From Stanieria sp. NIES-3757 (lineage in GTDB: Bacteria; Cyanobacteriota; Cyanobacteriia; Cyanobacteriales; Xenococcaceae): a stretch of DNA of 64,000 nucleotides. The stretch lies in contig AP017375.1 of NCBI GenBank assembly GCA_002355455.1, positions 992,001-1,056,000 of the forward strand. The letters run 5' to 3'. The translations under genes were made by a program, and so were the position numbers. Positions within the stretch are counted from its first letter, which is position 1. Each line of letters starts with the position of its first letter. Shown here in pieces: positions 16,724-24,640 of this stretch. Under the pieces are notes generated by a model, which was not told where the DNA came from, ran no database searches, and worked only from the letters and a program-made list of their open reading frames with translations.

Positions 16724-16942
16724 CTTAATCAGAATTAAATAGAGAGATTTTTCTGGTTAGGAGTTTGTGCGATCTCTTCTAAACTTGATCGATAATGAGA
16801 AAAGGGAAAAGTAAAAGATAATGTTGGCTCATTAATAGTCATATTTTCTAGCTCAAGTAATTGATGACTTAATTCAGTTACTTTTCCCTGGGCAGGAGAG
16901 AGGAGAACTCCCCAAACTTGAAAAACTGATAAAAACTAAGCT

Positions 16943-17458
16943 TTACAGACCGAATTCATTCTTTAGCTGTGCAACCCATTCATTAATTCGCTCGTCTGTT
17001 AATTCTGATTGATTGTCTTCATCTAAAGCTAGTCCGACAAATTTACCATTCTTTTCAGCTTTGGAAGCTTCGTGTTCGTAGCCATCAGTAGAGCAATATC
17101 CTACTGTCTTACCTCCTAAACTAGCAATTTTTTCTTCTAAAGTTCCCATCGCGTCTTGAAAGTTATCGGCATAACCGATTTGGTCGCCAGTACCAAAATA
17201 AGCGGCTTTTTTACCGTTAAAGTCGATATTATCTAATTCATCTTGGTAAAAACCATCCCAATCACTCTGTAACTCTCCGATATCCCAAGTCGGACAACCA
17301 ATAATAATGCAATCGTAGTCAGCAAAATCGCTAGCCGAAACATCACTGATTTCGTGTAAAGCGACTACATCTTCGCCACCAAAAGCGGATTGAATTGCCT
17401 CTGCTGCTATTTCTGTTTTACCAGTGGTAGAACCATAGAAAAGACCGATTTTAGCCAT
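16943..17458 (-). CDS. isiB: Flavodoxin
   Basis: A 171-residue long-chain flavodoxin. The FMN phosphate loop YGSTTGKTE is at residues 9-17, and CPTWDIGELQSDW and YFGTGDQIGYADNF form the other FMN-binding loops. It replaces ferredoxin in photosynthetic electron transfer to FNR when iron is scarce. isiA, often just upstream, is not present; instead a non-coding leader of about 570 bases holds two Fur-like sites and a long hairpin. isiC follows on the same strand, so an isiBC operon is likely. Confidence 0.95.
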   Translation of the reverse strand: MAKIGLFYGSTTGKTEIAAEAIQSAFGGEDVVALHEISDVSASDFADYDCIIIGCPTWDIGELQSDWDGFYQDELDNIDFNGKKAAYFGTGDQIGYADNFQDAMGTLEEKIASLGGKTVGYCSTDGYEHEASKAEKNGKFVGLALDEDNQSELTDERINEWVAQLKNEFGL

Positions 17459-17547
17459 TCTTACTCCTGTTAGTTAATCTGTTTAATACTGATGTTTGCT
17501 AGTGTCTAGTTCAAGTTTTAAAAGAATATTTGTACAGTCATCTATAC

Positions 17548-17585
17548 CTTGAGGATTGTTAGTTATGGTAGTCACAATCCTCAAG
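17548..17585. other. 11-bp perfect inverted repeat in the isiB leader
   Basis: CTTGAGGATTG at 17548-17558 pairs perfectly with CAATCCTCAAG at 17575-17585, with a 16-base loop. It lies about 90-127 bases before the isiB start, between the Fur-like sites and the gene. There is no T-run after it in either direction. It could be an mRNA leader structure or a regulator site. Confidence 0.6.
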
Positions 17586-17590
17586 CTTAT

Positions 17591-17605
17591 TGAAAATAAT
17601 ATTCA
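17591..17605. promoter_or_regulatory. Fur-box-like site, proximal
   Basis: TGAAAAT-A-ATATTCA is a near-palindrome matching most positions of the 7-1-7 Fur pattern TGATAAT-N-ATTATCA. Its position upstream of iron-responsive isiB fits Fur control, but base identity alone is weak in AT-rich DNA. Confidence 0.4.
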
Positions 17606-17644
17606 ATTAGTTTCTTGATTAGCTTACCTCAAAAAGCGTCTTAT

Positions 17645-17659
17645 TGATAATTATTTTCT
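17645..17659. promoter_or_regulatory. Fur-box-like site, distal
   Basis: TGATAAT-T-ATTTTCT matches the left Fur half-site perfectly and five of seven bases of the right half-site. It is about 190 bases upstream of the isiB start. Confidence 0.45.
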
Positions 17660-18036
17660 TTTAGATTGAAAAATATGATAGCTGAAGAGTAGTGAGTAAA
17701 GAAATTTTAATTAAAAATTGCCGAAATCAAAGATTGTTCAATCATTGAAATATAAAAGATTTAAACTATTAACAGCCATTGTTGTTCTCGAATGGAAATT
17801 ATTAAGTTTTATTAAGACAAGCCTTGTAAATAATTTGTAATAATTTAAGGTTCTTGTTGAAATTTGTTGAAAATAATTATTAATAAATCTGGCAAAATCT
17901 ATTGAAAGGTTTCGTTTTGCAGATTTTTTGTTTTAGACTGGCTAAGGGTGCGGAGCGGTAAAATCAATAAAATTAAAATTTGTTGTTCGCAGTTCGTAGT
18001 TTAATTTAATCTGTGGATCATGATTAGTCTTAATTG

Positions 18037-18615
18037 ATGAAAAAATTAATCGTAGCGACGGGAAATCCTGGTAAATTAACCGAAATCCAAGAATATCTTG
18101 TCGGTTTAGATTGGCAATTAGAATTAAAACCAGCCGAATTAGAAATTGAAGAAACGGGAACTACTTTTCTTGAAAATGCCTGTCTTAAAGCGTCTCAAGT
18201 AGCTAAAGCAGTTGGGGAGTGGGCGATCGCAGATGATTCGGGATTAGCGGTAGATGCTTTAGATGGTGCGCCTGGGCTGTATTCGGCTCGTTATGGTAAA
18301 AGCGATCGCGACAGAATTGCTAGATTATTAGATGAATTAGGAGAGCAGCAAAATCGAAAAGCTCAGTTTATTTGTGCCATTGCGATCGCTAATCCTGATG
18401 GGATCGTCGCTTTACAAGCTGAAGGTATTTGTCCAGGAGAAATTCTTAAAGCTCCCTGTGGCAAAGGAGGCTTTGGTTACGATCCGATTTTTTGTGTACC
18501 TCAATTACAACAAACTTTTGCTGAAATGCCAGCAGAAGTTAAGGGAAGAATTAGTCATCGCGGAAGAGCATTTGAGAAGTTATTGCCCCAATTAAAAGAG
18601 CTTAAAGTAACATAA
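18037..18615 (+). CDS. rdgB: RdgB/HAM1 family non-canonical purine NTP pyrophosphatase
   Basis: A 192-residue cytosolic enzyme that hydrolyses ITP, dITP and XTP to monophosphates, keeping deaminated purines out of nucleic acids. Family signatures are present: VATGNPGKLTEIQE at the N-terminus, the ADDSGLAVDAL metal-site segment near residue 66, the GAPGLYSARYG substrate loop, GYDPIF and FAEMPAEVKGRISHRGRA. The ATG at 18037 is chosen over the TTG one codon earlier. It is a single gene, divergent from isiB across the leader. Confidence 0.93.
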   Translation: MKKLIVATGNPGKLTEIQEYLVGLDWQLELKPAELEIEETGTTFLENACLKASQVAKAVGEWAIADDSGLAVDALDGAPGLYSARYGKSDRDRIARLLDELGEQQNRKAQFICAIAIANPDGIVALQAEGICPGEILKAPCGKGGFGYDPIFCVPQLQQTFAEMPAEVKGRISHRGRAFEKLLPQLKELKVT

Positions 18616-18817
18616 GTCAAAAAAAAAGACTTCAATCAAAATCTGAACTAGAGCGATCGCTTTAGCTTGAGTAATTCAATTTGTCTGCTTGCTGATTAAA
18701 TTACTATTTATTACAAAGATGGTAATTTGCCAGTAATTTTCTAATATTTGATGCAAGATCAAAGTATAAAAATCAAGATTAAATGTCCTCAATCGATACA
18801 ATCAGGAGGATTTAAAA

Positions 18818-19027
18818 ATGAGTGAAAAAAATTACATTTTAATTTCAGCAACTGTTTTTGCTTTAGTTGCACTTTTACATTTGGTCAGACTGTTGACTCA
18901 CTGGTCATTTCAAATTGGTACTATGACTGTCCCGCTCTGGGGGTCATGGTTAGGGCTTTTGATTGGAGCTACATTGAGCATTTGGGCATTTCGTCTTTTA
19001 TCTCAGTGGAAGATTAGCCACCAATAA
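18818..19027 (+). CDS. Small two-helix membrane protein
   Basis: A 69-residue protein with a strong AGGAGG ribosome site eight bases before the ATG. It has two hydrophobic helices (about 5-28 and 38-60) with a short polar loop and a basic C-terminus. The ribosome site and clean composition support a real gene. Function unknown. Confidence 0.75.
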   Translation: MSEKNYILISATVFALVALLHLVRLLTHWSFQIGTMTVPLWGSWLGLLIGATLSIWAFRLLSQWKISHQ

Positions 19028-19138
19028 TTAATTAATAGCGATCGCTATTAGAAAACCCATACTAGGAAAAAGTAACTCTACTCTCGATCTCCTATGATGG
19101 CTTTGTAATCATGTAGGCTTATTTTGAGTAGGGAACGC

Positions 19139-19183
19139 CAGTCAGCGGTACATCCAAGTTTAACTCAGGTGTACCGCTGACTG
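19139..19183. repeat. 14-bp perfect inverted repeat
   Basis: CAGTCAGCGGTACA at 19139-19152 pairs exactly with TGTACCGCTGACTG at 19170-19183, with a 17-base loop. It is more G+C-rich than its surroundings and has no T-run. It looks like a small dispersed palindromic element or MITE end rather than a terminator. Confidence 0.6.
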
Positions 19184-19273
19184 CGTATAATTTAGTTGGA
19201 TCGATCATTGATAACCAAATCAACTTTATTCTTCTATTTAACGCGATCGCTTGGCTTGGCACAAAAACGACTA

Positions 19274-19396
19274 TTAATGAGATACAGTTTTAGTTGAATT
19301 TTTGCGACGGGTTTTGCGTTGTTTTTTGTTTTCCCAGCAAGAAAGTTGTCGATCCCATTCTGGCGGTAATTCAAAATGAAGTGTCCGAATATTCAT
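19274..19396 (-). CDS. Possible 40-residue basic protein
   Basis: An ATG at 19396 opens a frame with an ordered N-terminal part (LHFELPPEWDRQLSCWENK) and a very basic tail (KKQRKTRRKNSTK). The composition looks coding rather than random, but there is no clear ribosome site and no family is recognised. It faces away from modA in a gap that otherwise holds a hairpin. Confidence 0.35.
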   Translation of the reverse strand: MNIRTLHFELPPEWDRQLSCWENKKQRKTRRKNSTKTVSH

Positions 19397-19477
19397 TAAC
19401 AAATTCCATCTTTTAAAGAAAAAATTAATTTATTTGAGCAATGAAACAAATATGAAAAAAAAACTATTTTAACTTTT

Positions 19478-20269
19478 TTGGGTTCGTTAATTATTTCATG
19501 TTTATTAGTAGTTAATTTGACCAAAATCAACCTTTTTCATTCAGCTAGTATTGCCCAATCTAGTCAACCAGTAGATTTGACCGTTTCAGCAGCAGCTAGT
19601 TTGCAAGATGCCTTAGAAGCAATTAAACTCGTCTATCAACAGAAAAAAACAGAAGTAGACATTACCTATAACTTTGGTTCTTCTGGTTCGCTACAACAAC
19701 AGATCCAACAAGGTGCACCTGTAGACATCTTTATTTCTGCTGCTGCCAAGCAAATGAATGCTTTAGAAGAAAAAAATGTCTTATTACCTGGAACTCGCCG
19801 AGATTTGCTCAAAAATAAAGTGGTTCTAATCGTACCGAAAGATAACACCACGATTAAAAGCTTTGAAGATTTAGGTACAGATGCTTTAACACAAATTGCT
19901 TTAGGTGAACCAGGAAGCGTTCCTGCGGGTAAATATGCTGAAGAAGTTTTAACTTCGTTGGGAATTCTCGATGCGGTGAAACCAAAAACAGTTTATGGTA
20001 AGGATGTGCGTCAAGTTTTAAATTATGTAGCGACAGGAAACGTCGATGCTGGAATTGTTTATTTTAGCGATGCCAAAGTGTCTGATGATGTAAAAATAGT
20101 TGCAACTGCCTCAGAAGATAGTCATTCTCCTGTAGTTTATCCGATCGCAGTTTTGAAAGATAGTGTCCATCCAGAAGCAGCCAAAGAATTAGAAGATTTT
20201 CTCTTTACCTCTGAAGCGAAAACGATCTTTGAAAAATACGGCTTGATTCCGATTGAAAAAGCTGCATAA
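19478..20269 (+). CDS. modA: Molybdate ABC transporter substrate-binding protein
   Basis: A periplasmic oxyanion-binding protein with signatures VSAAASLQDALEAIK, FGSSGSLQQQIQQGAPVDIFISAA, LALGEPGSVPAGKYAE-type loop and NVDAGIVYFSDA. The signal peptide reads KKTILTFLGSLIISCLLVV, but its natural ATG at 19452 is out of frame. ATG is followed by nine A's then CTATTTTAA, giving MKKLF-type termination after six codons; ten or seven A's would restore the frame. As written, only TTG at 19478, inside the signal peptide, is in frame. So there is either a slippage-prone start, a sequencing error in the A-tract, or a broken gene. It is followed by modBC. Confidence 0.88.
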   Translation: MGSLIISCLLVVNLTKINLFHSASIAQSSQPVDLTVSAAASLQDALEAIKLVYQQKKTEVDITYNFGSSGSLQQQIQQGAPVDIFISAAAKQMNALEEKNVLLPGTRRDLLKNKVVLIVPKDNTTIKSFEDLGTDALTQIALGEPGSVPAGKYAEEVLTSLGILDAVKPKTVYGKDVRQVLNYVATGNVDAGIVYFSDAKVSDDVKIVATASEDSHSPVVYPIAVLKDSVHPEAAKELEDFLFTSEAKTIFEKYGLIPIEKAA

Positions 20270-20290
20270 TCGATAACCTTCGTGGCATCA

Positions 20291-20358
20291 GTCTCCAAAA
20301 CCCTGCTTGAGTCGGGATAGGAGACAGCAAAAGATTTGAGTTTTTAAATTCCCTCAAA
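20291..20358 (+). other. Structured spacer between modA and modBC
   Basis: Two hairpins fill the 94-base gap. GTCTCC (20291-20296) pairs with GGAGAC (20320-20325) and encloses CCC/GGG. TTTGAG (20335-20340) pairs with CTCAAA (20353-20358), ending five bases before the modBC ATG, and no Shine-Dalgarno is visible. This arrangement suits translational control of modBC. I could not match it to the molybdenum cofactor riboswitch. Confidence 0.45.
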
Positions 20359-20363
20359 AAAAC

Positions 20364-22238
20364 ATGACTTTTGACCTTTCCCCGATTTGGATTTCCTTAA
20401 AAACAGCGATTACCGCCACTGCGATCGTATTTTTTATAGGAATTATTGCTGCGCGTTGGATGCTAGGATATCGAGGCAAAGCCAAAAGTATAATTGAGGG
20501 ATTTTTTACTGCACCTTTAGTGCTTCCGCCTACCGTAGTTGGATTTTTGCTGTTATTACTCTTCGGCAAAAACGGATTTTTAGGACAGTTTTTAAAACTA
20601 TTTAACTTCACTGTAATTTTCTCCTGGTACGCTACGGTAATTGCTGCTACGGTGGTTGCCTTTCCGTTAATGTACAAGACTGCCTTTGCTGCATTTAAAC
20701 AAATAGATGAAAATCTGGTTGCCTGTGCCAGAACTCTAGGAGCTTCAGAATGGCGGATTTTCTGGCAAATTATGCTACCTATAGCCAAACCTGGCTTGAT
20801 TGCTGGCACTTTACTGTCTTTTGCTCGCGCTTTAGGAGAATTCGGCGCAACTTTAATGTTAGCAGGTTCTATTCCTGGTAAAACCCAAACAATTCCGATC
20901 GCGATTTTCTTTGCTGCCGAAAGTGGTGCGATGGATAAGGCTTTGTTTTGGGTATTAATTATCCTGACAATTTCCCTTGGTGTCATTATTGCTGTTAATT
21001 ATTGGACAGAAGAAAAATCAGTTACCAGTTACCAGTTACCAGTTACCATTAATAAGAAGAGTAAGTGGGATATTTTTGCAAAAATAAGATTTATTTTGGC
21101 GTTTTTAGGCTCTAGAAAATCCACACCTCATCAAGCCAGATCGAGCTATCCCCTACCGCAATACCCAATTGAATTAACTGTCGATATCCAGAAACAACTC
21201 CGCGACTTTTTCTTAGATGTATCTTTTCATGCCGATCAAACACCATTAGGATTATTGGGTGCTTCGGGTGCGGGAAAAAGCACGATTGTGAGATGTATTG
21301 CAGGTTTAGAGACCCCAGATCGGGGCAGGATTGTTTTAAATGGCAGAGTTTTATTTGATTCCGAACGAGGGATTAATCTCCCACCACGAGATCGCGCCTG
21401 TGGCTTTCTATTTCAAAATTACGCCCTGTTTCCCCATCTTACCGTTGCAGAAAATATTGCGTTTGGCATTCCCAAAGGGACATCTTCCTTAGCGATTAAA
21501 CAACAAGTAGAAAAACAACTGCTAGCCTTAGATTTACCAGAAATGGGCAATTGCTATCCAGGCGAACTTTCTGGCGGACAACAACAAAGAATCGCCCTAG
21601 CCAGAGCCAAAGCTAGTAAACCAGAGATATTGCTACTAGATGAACCTTTTTCTGCCTTGGATACTTATTTACGTGACAAACAAGAAAGATTACTCCGCAA
21701 AACCTTAGTTACTTATCAAGGCGTAACCCTATTTATTACCCATAATTTAGAAGAAGCCTATCGCGTCTGTCCCAACCTGATTATTGTAGATGAAGGAAAA
21801 GCGATCGCGCATGACTCCAAATACAACATTTTTGAACACGCTCCCAATTTCCGAGTAGCTCAATTGACAAACTGTAAAAACTTTTCTCGTGCTGTAGCTA
21901 TTTCTTCTCAAACCATTCAAGCCACTGATTGGAATTGTACCCTAGAAGTCATCGAACCCCCCTCATCATCTCTAGCTTTCTTGGGAATTCGCGCCCATCA
22001 AATTCTCTTTCCCGACACCAATACCGAAGCAAATACCTTTCCCTGTTGGCTGGCTACCATTAGCGAAACCCAACACCGTATGACTTTATATATAAAATTA
22101 CATCAGCCCCCTGAAAGTCCCGATGATTATCACCTGCAAGCAGAAGTCTTTAAAGAAAAATGGCAGGAATTGAAAAAACGTCCTTTTCCTTGGGACATTC
22201 AACTTCATCCCTTACGAATTATGCTGTTGCAAGCTTAA
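20364..22238 (+). CDS. modBC: Fused molybdate ABC transporter permease-ATPase
   Basis: A 624-residue fusion known from cyanobacteria. Residues 1-215 are ModB: membrane helices, the cytoplasmic EAA loop (GASEWRIFWQIMLPIAKPG) and EFGATLMLAGSIPG. Residues 216-275 are a variable linker that contains a heptamer DNA repeat. Residues 276-500 are ModC: Walker A GASGAGKST (299-307), Q-loop FLFQNYALFPH, signature LSGGQQQRIALARA and Walker B EILLLDEPFSALD. The C-terminal 120 residues resemble a TOBE-like oxyanion-sensing region in position, but the match is weak. It imports molybdate for nitrate reductase and other Mo enzymes. Confidence 0.92.
   Translation: MTFDLSPIWISLKTAITATAIVFFIGIIAARWMLGYRGKAKSIIEGFFTAPLVLPPTVVGFLLLLLFGKNGFLGQFLKLFNFTVIFSWYATVIAATVVAFPLMYKTAFAAFKQIDENLVACARTLGASEWRIFWQIMLPIAKPGLIAGTLLSFARALGEFGATLMLAGSIPGKTQTIPIAIFFAAESGAMDKALFWVLIILTISLGVIIAVNYWTEEKSVTSYQLPVTINKKSKWDIFAKIRFILAFLGSRKSTPHQARSSYPLPQYPIELTVDIQKQLRDFFLDVSFHADQTPLGLLGASGAGKSTIVRCIAGLETPDRGRIVLNGRVLFDSERGINLPPRDRACGFLFQNYALFPHLTVAENIAFGIPKGTSSLAIKQQVEKQLLALDLPEMGNCYPGELSGGQQQRIALARAKASKPEILLLDEPFSALDTYLRDKQERLLRKTLVTYQGVTLFITHNLEEAYRVCPNLIIVDEGKAIAHDSKYNIFEHAPNFRVAQLTNCKNFSRAVAISSQTIQATDWNCTLEVIEPPSSSLAFLGIRAHQILFPDTNTEANTFPCWLATISETQHRMTLYIKLHQPPESPDDYHLQAEVFKEKWQELKKRPFPWDIQLHPLRIMLLQA
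21019..21046 (+). repeat. Four tandem CAGTTAC heptamers inside modBC
   Basis: Four exact CAGTTAC units lie in the coding sequence of the ModB-ModC linker. This is the short tandem heptamer class common in cyanobacterial intergenic DNA. Seven is not a multiple of three, so gain or loss of one unit would shift the frame between permease and ATPase. Confidence 0.85.
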
Positions 22239-22321
22239 TTTTACGTCTTCCTCTAACTAAAGTTGATTCAAGCAAATAGCTCGGATTTATTTTGTCGTAG
22301 ACTTTGTAACCTGAGTTCGGG

Positions 22322-22611
22322 TTAAGCAGATTGAGGTAAAAGCCAATCTAAACGTAAACTTGGTTTCTTTGGTTGATGACCCTTTGGGTTCGGGCGCGTT
22401 CCCAAGTGCGGGTTTCCCGCTAAAAATATTTAAAATTTCGGTAATGATTTTGATGAAAAGCAATTAAAATCGTCATTATCTCGCTTAAACAAAGACTTTT
22501 AGCTCTAATTCGTTTAATGCCTTGATGATGTAACAATTTTGTTCTCCATTGAGGCTCGAATTCAACACAAAAATCATCCACATCACAAAACAAAGCGTCT
22601 AAACTAAACAT
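22322..22611 (-). pseudogene. IS982-family transposase, internally deleted
   Basis: The N-terminus (22611 down to 22420) encodes 63 residues beginning [15 protein letters not shown] and containing [19 protein letters not shown], diagnostic of IS982 transposases. After a stop and about 40 bases containing a GCGGG-TTT-CCCGC hairpin, the expected C-terminal tail reappears at 22383-22322 (HQPKKPSLRLDWLLP and stop). About 200 residues including the DDE centre are missing. Candidate element ends lie near 22305 (AACCTGAGTTCGGGTT) and 22660 (ACCCGTCC). Confidence 0.75.
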
Positions 22612-22852
22612 AGGACAGGTTTCTGAAGAAAGTCGTTATTTTCAGCTTACTACCCGTCCTTTTTCTTATCTTAGGAAAGATGTAATTATACGTCTGCCTT
22701 TCTTAAGGTTGTAGAAGTTAGAAACATTTAGTCCACTGTCGAGCAATCAAGCGATATCAAACTTAACCAGACCTCTTACAAATAAGAGAAGCAGCAATCA
22801 TACCGAATCAAATAAAGAAGGAAAGAAATTTTCAGAAAGTTTTACCTACCTA

Positions 22853-23041
22853 CTAAATACCAATCATAATTTTAATTCTCTCTCTTCCTACTTTTAAGGC
22901 TTTGTCTGCCGTGTAATATAGCTCGTTCGGAATATAGATTGAATTGTTATCAAAAGCAATTGCATATTGATAAGTTGAAGTGTTGGTATAATACACCATC
23001 AAAATTGCTCTATCAATACTGATTAAATGTTCAATCTTCAT
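22853..23041 (-). CDS. Small conserved-looking 62-residue protein
   Basis: It starts MKIEHLISIDRAILMVYY and continues with beta-strand-like segments (YQYAIAFDNNSIYIPNELYYTADKAL). Composition is typical of a small alpha-beta cytosolic protein. An AGGA lies about 14 bases upstream of the ATG. No named family is recognised; it resembles short hypothetical proteins seen in cyanobacterial genomes. Confidence 0.55.
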   Translation of the reverse strand: MKIEHLISIDRAILMVYYTNTSTYQYAIAFDNNSIYIPNELYYTADKALKVGRERIKIMIGI

Positions 23042-23128
23042 GATTGTTTATTCGTCCTGCTTCTCGCTTATACCTATCAGGAATTAAAAATTTAATTGAG
23101 TCTAATTTTTGCTCAACAGTATAACCTC

Positions 23129-23332
23129 TTAACGAGCTTCCGTACCTTGATTAGGATCGCCTTCAACTTGAGGATTAGTCGAGCCTGGAGCTTCAGGCTC
23201 TGCTCCCTCTCTAACATCCGTATCTGTTCCTTGCCCCGTTCGACGTTCCTCGGCTTCAATAGGAGTGTTTATTTCATTAGATGGGGTTGGTTCGGATTGT
23301 TGGTTTTTTGTTTCTTCTGAATGGTTATTCAT
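23129..23332 (-). CDS. Small disordered acidic protein
   Basis: A 67-residue protein almost without hydrophobic residues, rich in E, T, P, N and G (SEETKNQQSEPTPSNEIN), so predicted to be intrinsically disordered. The opposite strand has an overlapping frame, but its Cys/Phe/Leu-rich translation looks like a shadow. Function unknown; it could be a stress-type hydrophilin. Confidence 0.55.
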   Translation of the reverse strand: MNNHSEETKNQQSEPTPSNEINTPIEAEERRTGQGTDTDVREGAEPEAPGSTNPQVEGDPNQGTEAR

Positions 23333-23598
23333 TTGCCGAAAATTAATTTGTTATTTAGTTGCTAAATCTGTTTCTCATCGATTTGCGATTCAGACAGTCT
23401 AGCTGGTTATTTCAATTTTTAATCTAGCAATGGCAACGCTGAAAAAATATCAGTCCTTAGTCATAATCCTATTCAAGATACGAAAGCTGCCGTAAGTCTT
23501 GTTAAATGATTGTTGCGAACTGTCAGGTATTTAATTTAAAGCGCGCTATAAAGATCTCAGCAGAATGAATAGAATACCTTACCGAAGACAAAAAGAAT

Positions 23599-24030
23599 AT
23601 GTCTAATGTTAATCCTGTAAAAGGTAGTTGCTTATGTGGAGCGGTAAGCCTTTCTACTACCAGCATGAATCCTCATGTAGCAGCGTGTCATTGTAGTATG
23701 TGTCGGAAATGGGGAGGCGGAGCTTTCTTAGCAGTTAAGTGTGACAGTGATGTCAGTTTTCAAGGAGAAGAAAATATTAGGATTTATCAATCTTCAGAAT
23801 GGGGAGAGCGAGGGTTTTGTAATAAGTGTGGTAGCCATCTATTTTATCGATTGAAACAAAATCATCAATACTACGTCCCGGTGGGCATTTTTGATAATAG
23901 TGAAGGTTTGATTTTCACCGATCAAGTCTTCATTGATGAAAAACCCGACTATTACTCTTTTGCTAATGAAACTAAAAATATGACGGGAGCAGAGGTATTT
24001 GCCCAATTTGCACCTCCATCAGAAAATTAA
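23599..24030 (+). CDS. GFA-domain (glutathione-dependent formaldehyde-activating-like) zinc protein
   Basis: A 143-residue GFA/CENP-V family protein. Zinc-binding cysteines are visible as GSCLCGAV (residues 9-16), ACHCSMCRKWGGG (about 33-45) and FCNKCGSHLFYRL (about 79-91). Members bind zinc and may add thiols to aldehydes; many have no known substrate. It is a stand-alone gene. Confidence 0.88.
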   Translation: MSNVNPVKGSCLCGAVSLSTTSMNPHVAACHCSMCRKWGGGAFLAVKCDSDVSFQGEENIRIYQSSEWGERGFCNKCGSHLFYRLKQNHQYYVPVGIFDNSEGLIFTDQVFIDEKPDYYSFANETKNMTGAEVFAQFAPPSEN

Positions 24031-24190
24031 TCACTTTTATCCGTGAGATGCGCTTTCAGTATATTGCTTGAGTTACTGTAATTTAATCTCAACAACAATA
24101 ATTATCAAAATTCTCTAACTTACGAGAGATTAAGATAACTTCAGTAATTTCTAATATCGGAGCATATACCTTATTCCCTTGATTAAATTG

Positions 24191-24599
24191 ATGGAAGCCT
24201 ATGACGTTGTAATTATTGGTGCTGGTCACAATGGCTTACGCTAAATTAGTTCAGTATTCACTCAATCTCAGCCATTCAATTATTGCTCGTCACGTTGAAA
24301 GTCCTGCGGAATTAGGAGAACGCTTAGGCTCTTACAAAGGTAACTACTATCACATTGATATGACTTTAGAGCAGATGCTCTGTTTCCGACTGTTACCAGA
24401 GTTAGCTAACTATACAACACCAATTAAAAACTTATATCTCACTGGTGCGGGGACTCATCCTGGTGGTTCAATTTCTGGTATGCCTGGACGCAATTGTACG
24501 CGAGTGTTTTTGCAGAATAAAAAGCCCATTTCCCAAACATTTAAGGATGCAGGTAGTTCAATTAAATCGACTATTAAATCGGTTTTTGGTGACAAATAA
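24191..24599 (+). pseudogene. CrtO-type FAD oxidoreductase, large internal deletion
   Basis: An ATG at 24191 begins MEAYDVVIIGAGHNGL, the FAD-binding N-terminus of CrtO/phytoene-desaturase-like enzymes, and stops two codons later. In another frame from about 24230 to 24599 the true C-terminus follows: SIIARHVESPAELGERLG, YHIDMTLEQML, then LYLTGAGTHPGGSISGMPGR. The family is about 500 residues or more; here only about 14 and 120 remain, joined out of frame. The gene (probably carotenoid ketolase or a relative) is dead. Confidence 0.85.
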
Positions 24600-24640
24600 C
24601 AGTAAATTAACCTACTAATAAAATTTCTATGGGGGAAATT

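Noticed and set aside
16735-16842. 35-residue minus-strand frame between isiB and isiC, with open frame back to about 16935
   Set aside because: Protein-like in places but no start for the longer frame and no ribosome site for the short one; kept only as a possible leader peptide or scrap.
19441-19457. ATGAAAC-AAAT-ATGAAA, resembling the TTCAT direct repeat of the left block
   Set aside because: Spacing is 11 but the inner bases differ, no -10 box follows at ten bases, and it overlaps the modA start in A-rich DNA; probably chance.
20354-20986. 210-residue minus-strand frame opposite modBC
   Set aside because: Antisense to clear ModB coding sequence; Lys/Ile/Pro-rich composition typical of an antisense shadow.
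22390-22425. GCGGG-TTT-CCCGC hairpin as a terminator of modBC
   Set aside because: It is about 180 bases beyond the modBC stop and inside the IS982 remnant; the following T content is poor.
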